DNA from: Trichaptum fuscoviolaceum
Lineage: Eukaryota > Basidiomycota > Agaricomycetes > Hymenochaetales > Trichaptaceae
Assembly: GCA_910574455.1 (NCBI GenBank)
Contig: CAJSYZ010000005.1
Coordinates: 2,604,001 to 2,668,000 of the forward strand
Direction: 5' to 3'
Length of the DNA: 64,000 nucleotides
This document shows, piece by piece, positions 1-12,000 of the stretch; the first letter of the stretch is position 1; each line of letters starts with the position of its first letter. The notes beneath the pieces were generated by a model. The model saw only the letters and a program-made list of their open reading frames with translations, did no database searches and was not told the origin of the DNA. The translations under genes and the position numbers were made by a program.

Positions 1-556
1 AATAGGTTCTGACAACCATCTCAATATTAACATTGCAAACGTTACCGTGACTACTACTAGAAAACGTACCCAGAAATCTCGCCGCCCCAGCCTCAGAAAC
101 CTATGTTCCCTCGTTCAGCATGACCATCCACAGACCTCCGTAGTTTCCCATACAACAATGGTTTCATTGGCCTGCAGTGCTTCGGCCTAGGCTCACGTGA
201 GAACGAACCCTCGGTTGCTTCTTTGCGAGTAACACGGTTCGTAGACTTCAATGCTTTCTAGAGATACATATGTAGCCTCGTGTCAATTCCGCGTCGCATC
301 AAGCTTGCGCATCTTCTTGCGTCACCTTCTCACCCGGAGGTGTTCCCCTGAGAAAACGGACATTCAACATCTTTTAATCATGAGAAACTTTGCTAGAACA
401 AGTTCTGAGTCCGAAACGCTTGTAAATATATCTCTTGGCTTCATCAGCTCACATTTGTCCGTGTCGGCTCAATAGTCACTACACGCTCTCATGCATGGGT
501 GTGCGGGTTTCGTGCGGAGGCGAAAGCTTAAACGTCTAAGCGCTGCCTAAGGTCGA
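1..556. other. No gene recognised upstream of the glycosyltransferase
   Basis: I see no supported coding exon, RNA or repeat here. The only open frames are short and lack recognisable protein features. The last part probably serves as the 5' regulatory region of the gene starting at 666. Confidence 0.5.
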
Positions 557-559
557 ACG

Positions 560-567
560 TATATAAA
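560..567 (+). promoter_or_regulatory. TATA box of the UDP-glycosyltransferase gene
   Basis: TATATAAA lies about 100 bp upstream of the ATG at 666, a usual TATA-to-start spacing for a fungal gene with a short leader. No other core promoter element is obvious. Confidence 0.5.
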
Positions 568-665
568 TCCTGCCGGGATGGTACATTCTCACCCAGCGAA
601 CTCAAAGCATTGACTTGCCACCCATATCTTTAGACTTCAAATCACTATAGCATTCGGTTTTCATA

Positions 666-2766
666 ATGACTATCACCAAGACTCCACCGAAGGGACATGT
701 GGTAGCCTTTGCGCTTCACTTCTGGGGTGTGTTCGACTGCATTAGTTTTCAATTACTAACCGAACAATTGCCATAATTCTGTAGGACACACCAAATCATT
801 GTGTGCTTTGGCCGCAAAGCTAGTTCGCGTCCAACCCGTGTATGTCACGCTTTTCGTTGGTATCCCTCTACTCGAAAAGGCAGAAAAGGAAGTAGCAAGG
901 TACTTTCTTCCGGAGGGCGAGGAGTACCTGAAAGAGTCAATCAGGTAAGAAAACTGCCACATATACGATGCATTGAAAAAACTCAACATTACTAGGATTG
1001 TTGCCATACCTTCCGGATCACAGTCGTTTAATTTGAAACCAATACAGTTGGAGTTTCTCAAAGGCTATGCTGCATTGTTATCTGGCGAGCCAATCCAACG
1101 CACCCCCGATATTGAGAAGTTCTATGAAGCGGTCGGGACACCTCAACTTGTAATCCTAGATGTGAGGCAATTCTTGCGGCTTGTTAGATCCTTGACCTAA
1201 ACTAAGTTTTATTAACTTGTCAGTTCTTTTGCTATGAAGCGCTACAAGGAATCCGAGCCCTTAGTGGGACTTCCGTGCCAGTGTATGCTTGGCAAAGCGG
1301 TTCAGCAGCAGCAGTCCTAGTGCTATTTGCTCCTGAAAGCATGGGCGGTGGAGGAGACTTGGCTGCCAAGCTAGAGAACCTTGTCGTCGAGGAAGGCGAG
1401 ACTCGTGACGAAGCTGCAGAAAAGGTAGATGGCCTTTGTAGCTACCTCGAGGTAGCCTGTGTGTAACTTTCCGTTGCATTTCAGATCTACAGAAAAGCCA
1501 AGGGTGATTTAATCAACATGCCTGGCCTTCCACCGATGTATGACTATGAGCTTGCGCCGCAGAAGGTGCGGCATAATCTGCATCCATGATTTTCAGCACT
1601 GATATTTGAGAAATAGCGAGTTTACAGCTTCACTGCAGCATTTATACTCAGCAATAGCCATAGGTCAGCATGATGAAGCTACTCACTGATAATTACTCAC
1701 TGCCACAAGGTTTTTCGAGAGCTGCGACGGCGTAATTAACTGTACCTCACAATTTTATGAGGGAAAATCGATCGAAGTGTGGAAAAAATGGCTTGGTGAT
1801 CGTCCAGTTCTGACGATTGGACCAACTGCATTTACGGATGCAGCTTCTCTCGAGCAAGAACGCGATTCAGTTCCAGGTGGGATGGATGTTGAACGTTTTC
1901 TCGATAGTGCCCTCAAAAAATACGGGGAACATTCTCTCGTATATGTAAGGCCGGCGATCTGACAAGCATTTCAGTCACTGAGGACAAACTTTATAGATCT
2001 CGTTTGGAACTTTGGCATGGATGACAGAGCCAGAAAAAATATGGGCGTTCCTGGACGTGCTCATGGAGCTGTCTATACCATTCGTGAGTCATCCTGCAAT
2101 CCCTTGCTCTTGCGACTGACGATAATTTGCGATTATGTAGGCGATGAGTCACGCTGCACCAGTAGCAAATGTACCAGACGAGGTCAAACAAAAAGCGTCA
2201 GAAACTGGACTTGGTTTTATAGCACCATGGCTTCCTCAACAGCTGATCCTGCATCACAAGGTAAGAATATGCGATGCAATTATCATAAACTGCAGCAGCT
2301 CACTTGTGCGAAGGCATGCGGGTGGTTTGTTTCGCATTGCGGCCACAACTCAACAATGGAATCTCTCACGGAAGGCGTACCTTTGTGCGTAAACTTCGAT
2401 TGCCTTCGTGGCAACTACTGAGAACATTCGCGATGCCCAAAACACAGGATTTGCTGGCCCTTCGATGCCGATCAACCGATGAACGCGGCCAACTTATCCG
2501 TGATGCACAATGTTGCATATGAGTTGTTCGAGGTACGAACTGGGTACGGCCTCCGTCCTATCCATCGTCTCGGAAACAAAGCACCAGAGGGAACTCTGGA
2601 TGCTGTTCGTCGCGAAGCCAGAGATGTTCTCACTAAAGCGAGGGGCGAAGATGGTGGAATTAAGAGAGCAAATGCGTTGAAGATGAGCAAGGCAATTTCC
2701 GATAGCTGGAAAGACGGAGGGGTATGTTGGCAGGAGATGCGTAAAATCTTCGATGTTCTTGGCTAA
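666..2766 (+). CDS. UDP-glycosyltransferase (GT1 family)
   Basis: Family GT1 enzymes move a sugar from a UDP-sugar onto small lipophilic acceptors or sterols; the acceptor here cannot be told. The gene has many short introns. The first exon (666-726) reads MTITKTPPKGHVVAFALHFWG and continues after the intron with HTKSLCALAAKLVRVQPVYV, the usual N-terminal acceptor domain. The C-terminal donor-binding signature is clear: WLPQQLILHHKACGWFVSH followed by CGHNSTMESLTEGVPL. An intron at about 2388-2450 joins that motif to ICWPFDADQPMNAANLS, so the signature is intact. The protein ends in KIFDVLG at the TAA at 2764. With introns removed it is about 500 residues, normal for fungal GT1. The start is the first ATG after the TATA box. 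Family is firm; exact exon edges and substrate are not. Confidence 0.88.
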
Positions 2767-3089
2767 TACAAGAGAGGAGATGTGGAGATGTAGTGCGCGT
2801 TAGATTTTGGTTTCGCGATAGAGTTTTCCTGATATTCTAGGGAATATAGAGTGTTGTCAAACGAGACAAGTTGCCGAGAAAATTTCTTGTGGGCAAAACG
2901 CAACCTGTAGGTATGTTGAATTGCCGAATGAACAAGTTTAGCACAGCCTCAGGGAAATGTGTTCTCATATCTCCGGAAACCTAGGGATTAAAAAAAAGGA
3001 GATGTATGCGTATTAGTGAGACACAAGAGATACCGACATGGAAAACAACGAAAGCAATGATGGTATCCGGTATAGACTGATAGCAAAGA

Positions 3090-4432
3090 TCATTCCGGTT
3101 TGCCTTTTCGTTTCTTCTTCGGTGGCTTCTCCGCGCTACCGTCGGTGATTCCATTTGCTGTATCATTTTCATCCATTTTATGTTTCTTTTCCTTCTTCTT
3201 TCTCTTTTTCTCCTCCCTAAGTTTCGAGCTTTCCTTGTCCTTGCGAACTTGCTTTACTTCGGCAGCTTCCTCCCCTGCCTTCCCCAGAGCAGCGAAAGGG
3301 TCTTCGTCATCGCTCAGTTCTTCTTCAACTTGTACTTCTTCCGCCGGTGCTCCTTCCTCTTCCTCCTCAATGCCAGTCTCTACAGTTGCTTTCGCTTTGG
3401 CACTGACAGCTGGTTGTGGTATATGTTCAGGAGAAAACGGATCCGGTTGTATCGAGCCGACAAGAGATAACATTTGGTTAGCCACTTTGAGGCTGAGCGA
3501 ATAGGTCAGCGCAAGCTTAGCGAATATATACACACACAGAAGTTACAAAAAGCTTACCCAATAACAGTGAATTCCAAGAACCCCTCCTTCCCACCCAGTC
3601 TATCCCCCGTCGTCTTATGTATCCATATTCCAGCCGCTTCCTCTCCATCTACTGCGGTATCCGCCCCTGCAGTACCGGCGGGCGCATCGATTTCCATAGC
3701 AGGTGTTTGTATGTCTGTTTTCTCCTCCGCTTGAATCGCAAGAGGTCCAAATTCAGGGTCGTTCTCGGCAGGTCCGTATTCAAACTCCCAGAAATCTGTA
3801 GGGATGTGGTGCCGAGGTATAGAAACATTGAAAGTCTGGTGAATGAGAAGAGATATGTGGTCTGGGGAGCATAGGTTTATTCTTCCCGCTAAAAAGTCAA
3901 CTTCTGTTAGTCGTGCAAATACGTCTGGACTCATCCCAACTCACTCAGTTTCGTTCCAACCTGGGGACTCCAGACTGTCGCGTCAAAACCGACATCGCAA
4001 ATTGCAAATGGGCATTCGTTGATAATCTTTGCAGTCTGAGATAGAAATTGCGCATTTGAATGGCTTAGCATGACGCCTCGTAGCGCAGGAACATATCTAG
4101 CAAGTAATGTTGAACGAACGCCTATTGTAGATTTCCTAATGAACATACCGCATTATTAACGAGTCCAACATTTCATTCACTCCAGATATAGGCGACATGG
4201 CAAATCTTGGAGGTATTGAAAGAGTGACAGATGCACCGATGACTTTGAACTCCCCCTCCTCTACCGTATCACTAGCAGTCTGCCGTGCCTTCCCCTTCTT
4301 GTCCCGTTTCTTCGACTTGTCCTTCTCATCCTTCTTTAACTTTTTGGATATAGATTCTGGGACACCTTCCAGCTGTTCAGGATATTTTCGCTTTTTAGAC
4401 GAGGACGATGAGGAGGCGGCTTGTAGAGGCAT
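3090..4432 (-). CDS. RPA43: DNA-directed RNA polymerase I subunit RPA43
   Basis: RPA43 is a stalk subunit of RNA polymerase I that, with its partner, contacts the initiation factor Rrn3 in the nucleolus. I read four exons with GT-AG introns near 4148-4097, 3947-3897 and 3556-3498. The Lys/Ser-rich start (MPLQAASSSSSSKKRKYPEQ) leads to a conserved N-terminal part (FKVIGASVTLSIPPRFAMSP, then MLDSLIMRYVPALRGVMLSH). An OB-fold region follows (INECPFAICDVGFDATVWSP and GRINLCSPDHISLLIHQTFN), then FWEFEYG and GIWIHKTTGDRLGGKEGFLE. The tail is acidic then very lysine-rich (PPKKKRKGKPE), a likely nucleolar signal. The ATG at 4432 was chosen because the upstream in-frame codons look unlike coding sequence. 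The gene is divergent from PAM16, 180 bp away. Confidence 0.86.
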
Positions 4433-4615
4433 AATGTGTGAGGGATGAGAAGGTCGAGGGTCTATATCGGTGACCAGAATTTGGAACGCAAATTTTGGGC
4501 GTCTGCTCGTACACTGGCACGGCGCTTGCCGAGTCCTGGCGCCTCTATTCATACTACTCGTTTGTTTCCGAAGTTGTCTTGCCGTTTGTTTTGCACTCAG
4601 CGTCTACGACTCGCC

Positions 4616-5274
4616 ATGGTAAGAATGAGGAGCTCTGTGTGCTGGATGTAATCTAACATTGCTCCCATCTCAGTCGGCACCAAAGGCGATCATTCAGGTC
4701 ATGCTGGTTGGGGCTCAAATTCTAGGGAAGGCGTTCGTAGCAGCAGGTCGGCAGGCTGTGAAAAGTGCGTTCATCATTTCTCTAGTTTGACACGCTCTGA
4801 CATTGTACAAAGATGCTCAGCACCGACCTCAAGGCGGTGCGTTGGGTGATGCTGCGGGAGTCAGCAATGCGACTTCAGGTTCTTTGACGGACCGATTAAC
4901 GCGAGAACACAAGATGACCCTTGACGAAGCGCGGTTGATTTTGAACGTGAAGAAGACGGATCCTATGGAAAATGTCTTACGAGTACGTAGACAACTTGAT
5001 CTCTCTATGATCTCACAGCCTGAGAGCATTACTCTCGCAGAACTATGAACACCAATTCAAAGCTAACTCACCCCCACCACCTCCTGAGAACCCACCTCCG
5101 GGTCGCCAAAAACCTCAATTCTGGTCGCATTATCTTCAATCGAAAGTCGTTCGTGCAAAGGAGCGGATAGAAGCAGAGCTCAAACTTGCCTCTGAAGAAC
5201 CTACTGCATCGAATGCTTCGGAGAACTTGAAACCACCAGAAACAGGAGGACCTTCCCCTCCACCACAAAGCTGA
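4616..5274 (+). CDS. PAM16: Mitochondrial import motor subunit PAM16/TIM16
   Basis: PAM16 is a J-like protein at the matrix face of the inner membrane. It binds the J-protein PAM18 and restrains mtHsp70 stimulation in the TIM23 import motor. The first exon is only the ATG; after an intron the protein reads SAPKAIIQVMLVGAQILGKA with FVAAGRQAVK, the conserved amphipathic/hydrophobic N-terminus. The J-like core is MTLDEARLILNVKK followed by TDPMENVLR and NYEHQFKAN. It has DP in place of the HPD tripeptide of true J-proteins, as expected for PAM16. The C-terminus is proline-rich with a basic helix (SKVVRAKERIEAELKLA). Length is about 155 residues, normal. It has three introns. Confidence 0.9.
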
Positions 5275-5519
5275 GGGAAGTTTCGTTTTGGATTCATTTT
5301 GCATACTTTTGCTATCTTTATATTCATGTCTACAACCTCCATTCATTCTCATCAGCACAGTGTCAATCATTTCATAGAAAAAATAAATCTCTTCGAATGC
5401 ACGTTTGTCCTTATTTGGTAGGCACGACTAACACTACGAATTGCGAAATTTCCTTGTTTCACGTCTTCACAAACATCTTTCACTACTTATAAGCATCGGA
5501 TATTGCTTGGACGCATCGC

Positions 5520-6645
5520 ATGGCTCTTATAACGATCTCAGGCTATCCAGCGTCAGGAAAGACACGTAGAGCAGGACAATTGAAATCCTTCTTTGAGAAG
5601 AAACTTGAAGATTCTTCCTATGAGGGCCCGAAGCTCAAGGTTGTTCTCATCTCCGACGATACGCTCAACATTAAGCGAAGCGTCTACGATGGTCCGTTGT
5701 AATGGAAACCTCGACCTTGCACCTCAGTTTTCTAATTCAGAAGACAAGATGGGCGACAAGAGAAGCCAGCACGCGCGGCGCTGTTCACCGCCATGCAACG
5801 AAGCATAGGCCGGGACACCATCGTTATTGTAGACGGAATGAACTACATCAAAGGGTACAGATACCAGATGTACTGTGCGGCTAGGGAGAATCGACTAAGG
5901 GTGTGCACTGTAAGTCAGATGTGTCTGTTGCACAACCTCAACTAAGGGCGCCTAGATGTACGTTGTTGCACAGTCCGACCACTGCCGCGCGTGGAATTTA
6001 TCACGTCAAGGCGAGGACGCCTACAATATAGCCACGTACGTGAACTGCTACGACTTGCCCGTGTGTATTTTCTTAAGTGCTCTCGTTTCTTTTACCAGCC
6101 TTGACAATTTGATCATGCGATACGAGGAACCATCGTCTATGGTTCGATGGGATTCACCGCTTTTCACTGTTCCTTGGGCTGATGAAGACGTCCCGGGTGA
6201 AGAGATCTGGTTGGCAATCACAGAAGGCGTAGTGAAGCCTCCAAATGCAGGGACATCGGCTGTGTGTCTGAATTTTATCGTCCTGGCAGGAATCCGCATA
6301 ACGAATACCTATTAGGTTGCAGTAGCGCCAACAGAAGCTCTATATACTCTAGAGCATACCTCGGCAGCGATGGTGTCTGCCATTATGGCAGAGCAAGCCG
6401 CACAAGCTGGATTGGGCTCAGGAGGTGCAATGATGTTGCCCCTGTCTTCAACATTGAAGCCCAGCGTCACTCTGCCTGGGCGCACGATAACCCTATCTGA
6501 ACTACAGCGGCTCAAGAGGCAGTTCGTCACAATCCACAAGAAGGCTATCACTCTGGGGACTACAGAGAAAGGATCGGTGGACTGGACAGAGGGAAGTATT
6601 GCCGAAAAATTTGTGACATATCTAGAGGAAAACTTGCGGAGTTGA
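5520..6645 (+). CDS. KTI12: KTI12-family Elongator-associated P-loop protein
   Basis: KTI12 is a nucleotide-binding protein that works with Elongator in wobble-uridine tRNA modification. The N-terminus has a P-loop (ISGYPASGKT, residues 5-14) and the conserved ISDDTLNI segment. Splicing at GTAATG (about 5697) to the acceptor near 5746 keeps the frame and gives EKPARAALFTAMQRSIGRDT and IVIVDGMNYIKGYRYQMYC, both diagnostic. The C-terminal part (LDNLIMRYEEPSSMVRWDSP, FTVPWADEDVPGEEIW, TLSELQRLKRQFVTIHKKA) matches the family's second domain. A further intron lies near 6258-6313. It ends in TYLEENLRS. I see no break in the gene. Confidence 0.87.
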
Positions 6646-7690
6646 ACAAGGAAGTTTACACGTACGGCTCAGTTCGTTAATTTGATGCTTCGCTCTCGAG
6701 CTACAAACTTTGGCGGGAGTAAACAGATGAGATAAAAGGCCGATGAGTGTCTAGTAGGCAATACCTATGTGTCGTAAGCCGAGTAGGATATCTCGACTCA
6801 TAATATGGGTCTGCCGCCATTCTGTCCGGGTCTTCTGCTTTGAATGACCTGGTCATCATGACCGCCCTAGACTCGTGGCTTTGCGCTTCCGTCTCCTGCA
6901 TTGAGGGCACCAAACTGTGAACGAGTCCTGCAATGTTTTGCATGTTCATGGCATTGTCCTCCGATTTTGATCATTGACCGTACACCCGTCGTTTCCATTC
7001 TCATAATCTTGCTGCGATGACATTACCGTTCCTGGCGCAGTCAGCCAGTCTGCGTCCTGCCTAGCTTTGCGCATGCCCATATCTTGCGTGCCAAAATGAT
7101 TGTGGCGATTCGAGTTGCGCTCAACTGGTGTTATGAAGTGGGTGTGAGTTACCTTTCTTCCAAGCTTACATTCCTTTTGTTTAATTCGCTGCATTGTTTT
7201 AGTGTTCCTCGGTTCACTCTTCCTGCAGTTGAACATCGTCCCTAATACACACTCCGTGCACGCACAATCCTTCGAGGGACCCAACGAGGTCTGTGCTTCT
7301 TCGTGCGCATTCACCGGTATCGACAAACAGCTCAACCGACCAATCTACATGATCTCATGTTCTCAGAAACCGGTCAAAATCAGGCATAAAACTTATCTTC
7401 GTCTGAATAGACATGTCCTTGAGACAATAACATTTGAGAGTTCTGACAGGTATGTACTACTCGTCCATAATATACTGTCGCCTGGCGCATGGTCAAACTC
7501 TGGCTGATGCCACCTTACAACTCACGACATATTCCTCGGTTTTGGAAGGACTGGAGATTTGATGTTCGGTCGCTCTCAGATCACACGGGCACACAAGACA
7601 GTTCCGGGTGGGTTTCTCTACCTATCCCGTAAAGAAAAAAGATCGGTGTGGGTATTTTCCCATCTCCCGACCAAAAAAAAAAGATATATG
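6646..7690. other. No supported gene
   Basis: Short open frames occur on both strands, but none shows a recognisable domain or a consistent exon chain. One plus-strand stretch (7202-7441) has a hydrophobic leader-like start and several cysteines, but it begins without an ATG and I could not connect it to convincing exons. Confidence 0.4.
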
Positions 7691-8437
7691 TACCCTCGCT
7701 TGAAGGACACCACACTGCATATGGCCGCGCTAGCCTTGGAGGAGTCCGTTTCTCAAGGATTCTGAAGAACGTATTATTCTACGCACACTATCTCAGTAGA
7801 AGTCCGAATTCCAATCGAGACAAATACATGGTCTTACAATATCGTCCGCATCTTTTCGCATGACACGATCGAAGAGAATATTACGATCTTCCTCCGTACA
7901 CTTCCATCTCTTACACGAGAAATCGACGTGAGGATCATAGTCTACAAATCCGCTTGAATAACGACGGTTACTTTGTATGGTACATACATTGTTCTTCGCT
8001 TAGATAGATACCCTGTACACATCAAGCTAGAATAAGGTCGCTTGAGAGACAGACCAAATACAGACCTGAACATTCGGTACACTCGAAGGCTGCGAGCAAC
8101 CGTATCCAAGCTTTTTAATTTGAACACTGGATTGTCTGGATAGCAATAACAGTGATCTTTGGGGGCCGGCTGTGTATGTATGAGAAGTCATCAGTCTGTG
8201 GCTGCCGAGGATGTGGGCGTGTGTCGACGTTGTCAGGTCGCGCAGCTTTGAGGCATGTTGGCCGTTGTACGTGAAGAAGTACAGTACCAGAGCAACGAGC
8301 AGAGACACAAGCGTGTAGAGCAGTCGCCGAGGACGCTGGCGCACTCTCATAGCGTGTTGAGAGAAAAGATATCGGTACATACCGTCCATCACCGCTGTCC
8401 GCAAAGAATACATACTCAAGCGCTTCAAGTTGTTCAT
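7691..8437 (-). CDS. Putative single-pass membrane protein, structure uncertain
   Basis: I do not recognise this gene. A frame from the ATG at 8437 encodes a basic N-terminus and one clear membrane segment (LLYTLVSLLVALVLYFFTY, residues about 39-57), the layout of a type II membrane protein such as a Golgi enzyme. Downstream on the same strand are two further stretches that look coding: one with FVDYDPHVDFSCKRWKCTEE and RNILFDRVMRKDADDI (about 7850-7990) ending at a GTAAGA donor, and one with ILEKRTPPRLARPYAVWCPS (about 7700-7763) after a CAG acceptor. I could not follow the gene further. It starts only about 75 bp from the left end of the large transposon, so it may have been affected by that insertion. 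Confidence 0.33.
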
Positions 8438-8511
8438 GATCTGCTGCTGCCAGTGGAGCTCGGCCGCAAGCGCCGCTTCAAGTTACGACTCAGCACTGGC
8501 ACAGGACCCTG

Positions 8512-8545
8512 CATCAGGGAATCTTCTTTTTTGCTTACGGCTACT
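8512..8545 (+). repeat. Left terminal inverted repeat of the large transposon
   Basis: CATCAGGGAATCTTC, then a T-run, then TTGCTTACGGCTAC. It pairs with the complement of 40075-40106. The T-run is 2 nt longer here than on the right. Confidence 0.65.
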
Positions 8546-8574
8546 TAACCGGCCTTAAGTCCTCTGAAGCCCTG

Positions 8575-8940
8575 GGAAGTAAAATTCTACTGATTTACTG
8601 ATTTCAGGCATGTGGTTTCATTATTCAGGAAGGGGCTTACTGAATTCAGTGCCGTCAACTGAAATCAGTGCTCTCAGTGCCTCAGTCTCCAGCATTCAAG
8701 CATATCAGAAGAATTTATTCTGGCAGTTTAATTGCAGTGCTCAAGAGTAAAAGTGTGTAAGACGTTCAAGTAGTTCATTCCATAAGTAATTCAGCATTTA
8801 ATCATATAAGTAGACTTTTTCGTCTGTAGGTTTGCAGTACCCAAGCGTGTAAGTGCGTACTAAGAGGTTCCAGTATTGGTTCATTCCACAAGTAATTTAA
8901 GACAGATAAGTAGAAATCAGTGCCTCAGTGTCCCTCAGTA
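8575..8940. repeat. Subterminal repeats, left end
   Basis: A stretch with many short direct and inverted repeats of ACTGA/TCAGT, TTCAGG and CAGTGC type. Two diverged copies of a roughly 120-bp unit (GTGTAAG…TTCATTCCA[TC]AAGTAATT) start near 8750 and 8850. Dense subterminal repeats next to terminal inverted repeats are usual transposase-binding regions in DNA transposons. Confidence 0.45.
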
Positions 8941-9098
8941 ACTACACCACGGCATCCTGATCCAGATCGTATTTCGCCACTTCTGCCTGTTCCTCGGCAT
9001 ACTCAGAGAACGAAGGCCACTGCAAGTTGATGATAGTAAGTGTTTGAATACAGTGGCGGGATGGTTAAAGCCAAAGCTCACCAGTGATCGACCTGCTC

Positions 9099-12000
9099 TT
9101 AAAAGTCTGCGCCGTCCGTAGCCGAATCCCATAATGAACCCTCGTCGTCCTCGCGATCGCCTTCGCCTTCCCCGCCCTTTCTGTCTGCGTCATTCGCCTC
9201 GCCCTCAGAGCCTCCACTGAATCCATCACCCACGCTAAGAACCTCGTCCGCATCCTTGTTCTTATCCCGATCCTGATCCTTGTCCTCTTCATCGTCATTG
9301 TCCTCATCCTGATCCTTGTCCTCGTCTCCCTCGCTAGACACACCCTCGTCCTCCATGTCGTCCTCCCTCTCCTTGAAATCCTCAACTTCTTCGCCGTCAT
9401 TATCCTTGTCTTCGTTTCTCTCCTTGCACTTACCACTTCTATTAGCGCCCTCACCATGTGTATACTCGCCGCTCGCATCCGCGTCTCCAACGTCGATATA
9501 TAGGGAGAAATCCCTGCCAGTGACACCCGATCCAACAAGTTCGGCGTTCCTTCCCGCATTGACATCTTCAACGGAGTTGTAAGCTTCTATGCGGGACCGA
9601 ACCTTCTCCCAGTTTGATTCAGTGAAAAACGAGGAATTTGACAATAAGTTGACATAGTCGTCCGTATGAGGCTGCCACAGAGCACTAGTGAAGTACCACT
9701 CAGCACCACCAAGCTCTTCTTTGATATTTTGCAACCGGGCTACCTGCTTATCGATTGCAACTTTGACCTGTCCATGAGAGATTCAGTGAATAAAGCCACT
9801 GCAAGTACTGAAGTAGATAGATACCGCTGTTGCCGCAAGGGCGAGGGCACCTATAGGCTTTCCTATTGTGTTCTTGTCCAATACTTTATGCCGACCCAGG
9901 GCCAAGACAATGTGCACGGACAACACTGAGACTACGAGGTCAGAGCAGAACAATCCTTGCTTCTGTGTACATTCATAGTCAATGCACGGACTCGAAGGGT
10001 GACATTGAGTGAAATCTCACACACCCTTTCCATACTATGCCAGCGTTCCCAGAGGAATGGTTCAGCTTTCTTCTTGTCGACCATCGTCTGCAACATCTTT
10101 ACAATTTCTTCGGTCTCCACTGACTTAGAACGCTTGTTGCCGACGAAACTCGAAATTGACTGCTCGGCTTTCTCAAACAATTTCTTCCGCCAACTATCAG
10201 AGCATCTCTGGGCTGCCTACAGAATAGATCATACCTGATTCAGTATGGCCGATGTAAGACAAATAGGGATGACTCAACTAAAGAACAGATGTCGGCCAAT
10301 TGTGTGTCGTAACTAAGTTCGACAGAATCAAATACTTTCCCCCACAGTGTTCCGATGGACTTATTGTCTGGGTTTTGCCATGGAGTTGTGGACTTTCCGA
10401 CTGCGCGATACAGCGAAGGCAGAAGAATATGAGTCCAGCCAGCCTGAGTTCCGGGAGGAAGACACTGATTCGTTGCCCTTTTTTTGCCGAGAGCGCGGGA
10501 TCCCTCCCTTCCTTTACTATTTCTATCCTTATCCTCAAGTCCTACAGATGTCTGCATGTAAGCAAGTTAGTGGATGCATGTCACAAACATGAATGGATCA
10601 ACGCACAGAGCTAGTAGTCCGAGAGACTTTGCGATGACCAAGATGAGCCTTGGTTGCGAGCACTTCGGGTTTGGGACTGAAGGATACTGTCGTCATCGCA
10701 GGTGATTGTGCTTGTGGTGTTGGCGACGCCTCACGACCACTTGCCTGTCAGAAGAACCGAGAATAAGTACCGAATCAATTGCAGCAATTAGCTCACACTT
10801 GCAATATGATGTGCATGAACCGCCAGTGACCTCTTCAGATTGCGAACAGAGGTAGTAGATTTCATCTGTAGCAATTAGAGGAGTTCTTACCAAGGGAAGC
10901 TCGAAGAGAATTAAATACCAGTATATCAGCCTGAGAATGACTGTCTTGCGGTTCACTCTCCTTAGCAGTATTTAAGTCCTTGTCGCTTGATCAGAAAACA
11001 ATATGAAATGGAAATTAGATGTGATTGACACTAACTGTTGAGGCAGCCTGGGATGGAGGCTTCTTCATATACACGTTCATGCTAGCCTGTTTTAGATAGT
11101 AAGGAAGTGCTTTTGAAATTGGGTGGAAGAGTACGAATTACCACATCGATATGTGAGTTTGAGTCAGGCGGCGACTTCCTCTTCTTATTATTCACAATCA
11201 TGCTGTCCTACACATAAACAAGGTTTAGTGGACATCCAGATACTTGCCAAAGAAAGGGGCACCAAAAGTAATCCTAATGAGTGTCGATGCCTACACATAC
11301 CTGTATCTGTAGATGCGACGCTGGAGACTGCCCCCTATGACCCTCAACAGAAATACCGTCCTGACGGGAAAATAGATGAGTATACGGGTGAGGATTAAAA
11401 GCAGAATAAACTTACCAATACATCGAGTTGGGAGTTGACGATGTTCGTCATGCTCGCGCCCTATTCAGAGTACAATTTGGTAAGTAATGAAGGAAGTATA
11501 TTCGACGCCGGAGGCCACAACAAAGTATGGCACCAAGTCCATGCTTTGTTGTGTAGAACTCACCTGAATGCCCGATTGTCCCTTGATATTCTTCTTCTCC
11601 AGTGCATAAAGAAAGAAAAATAAGTGAGCTTGAACGAAACAGGAGATTATGAAGCCGCTTACCAGTGTTATATGAGCCTGCAACTCGGAGAGAGTGTCGC
11701 GGGATAGCTTCCTTTTCTTCAATTTGCTGCTAGCTCCATCCTGTTACGATACAGAAAAATTGTTAGATAGCCATCGTTGTGCATGAGACTCCACCGACGT
11801 ATAGTTATTGTGAATCAAACGATTTCTTTGAAGTATAAGCGGCACTTACATTGGCTTGGGTCGGTATTGTCAGTCTACTCACGTCCTAATTAAACGCACA
11901 ATCAAAATATTAAGATTTCCTCTGCCAGTCTAATTAATGCTCCATCCAACTCACAATATCAGTGTCGGAGTCAACGAGATGTGCCGTCTGTCGTTCGCTA

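Noticed and set aside
7202..7507. Possible secreted protein on the plus strand
   Set aside because: The frame has no ATG, no upstream exon joins in phase, and the downstream exons do not connect.
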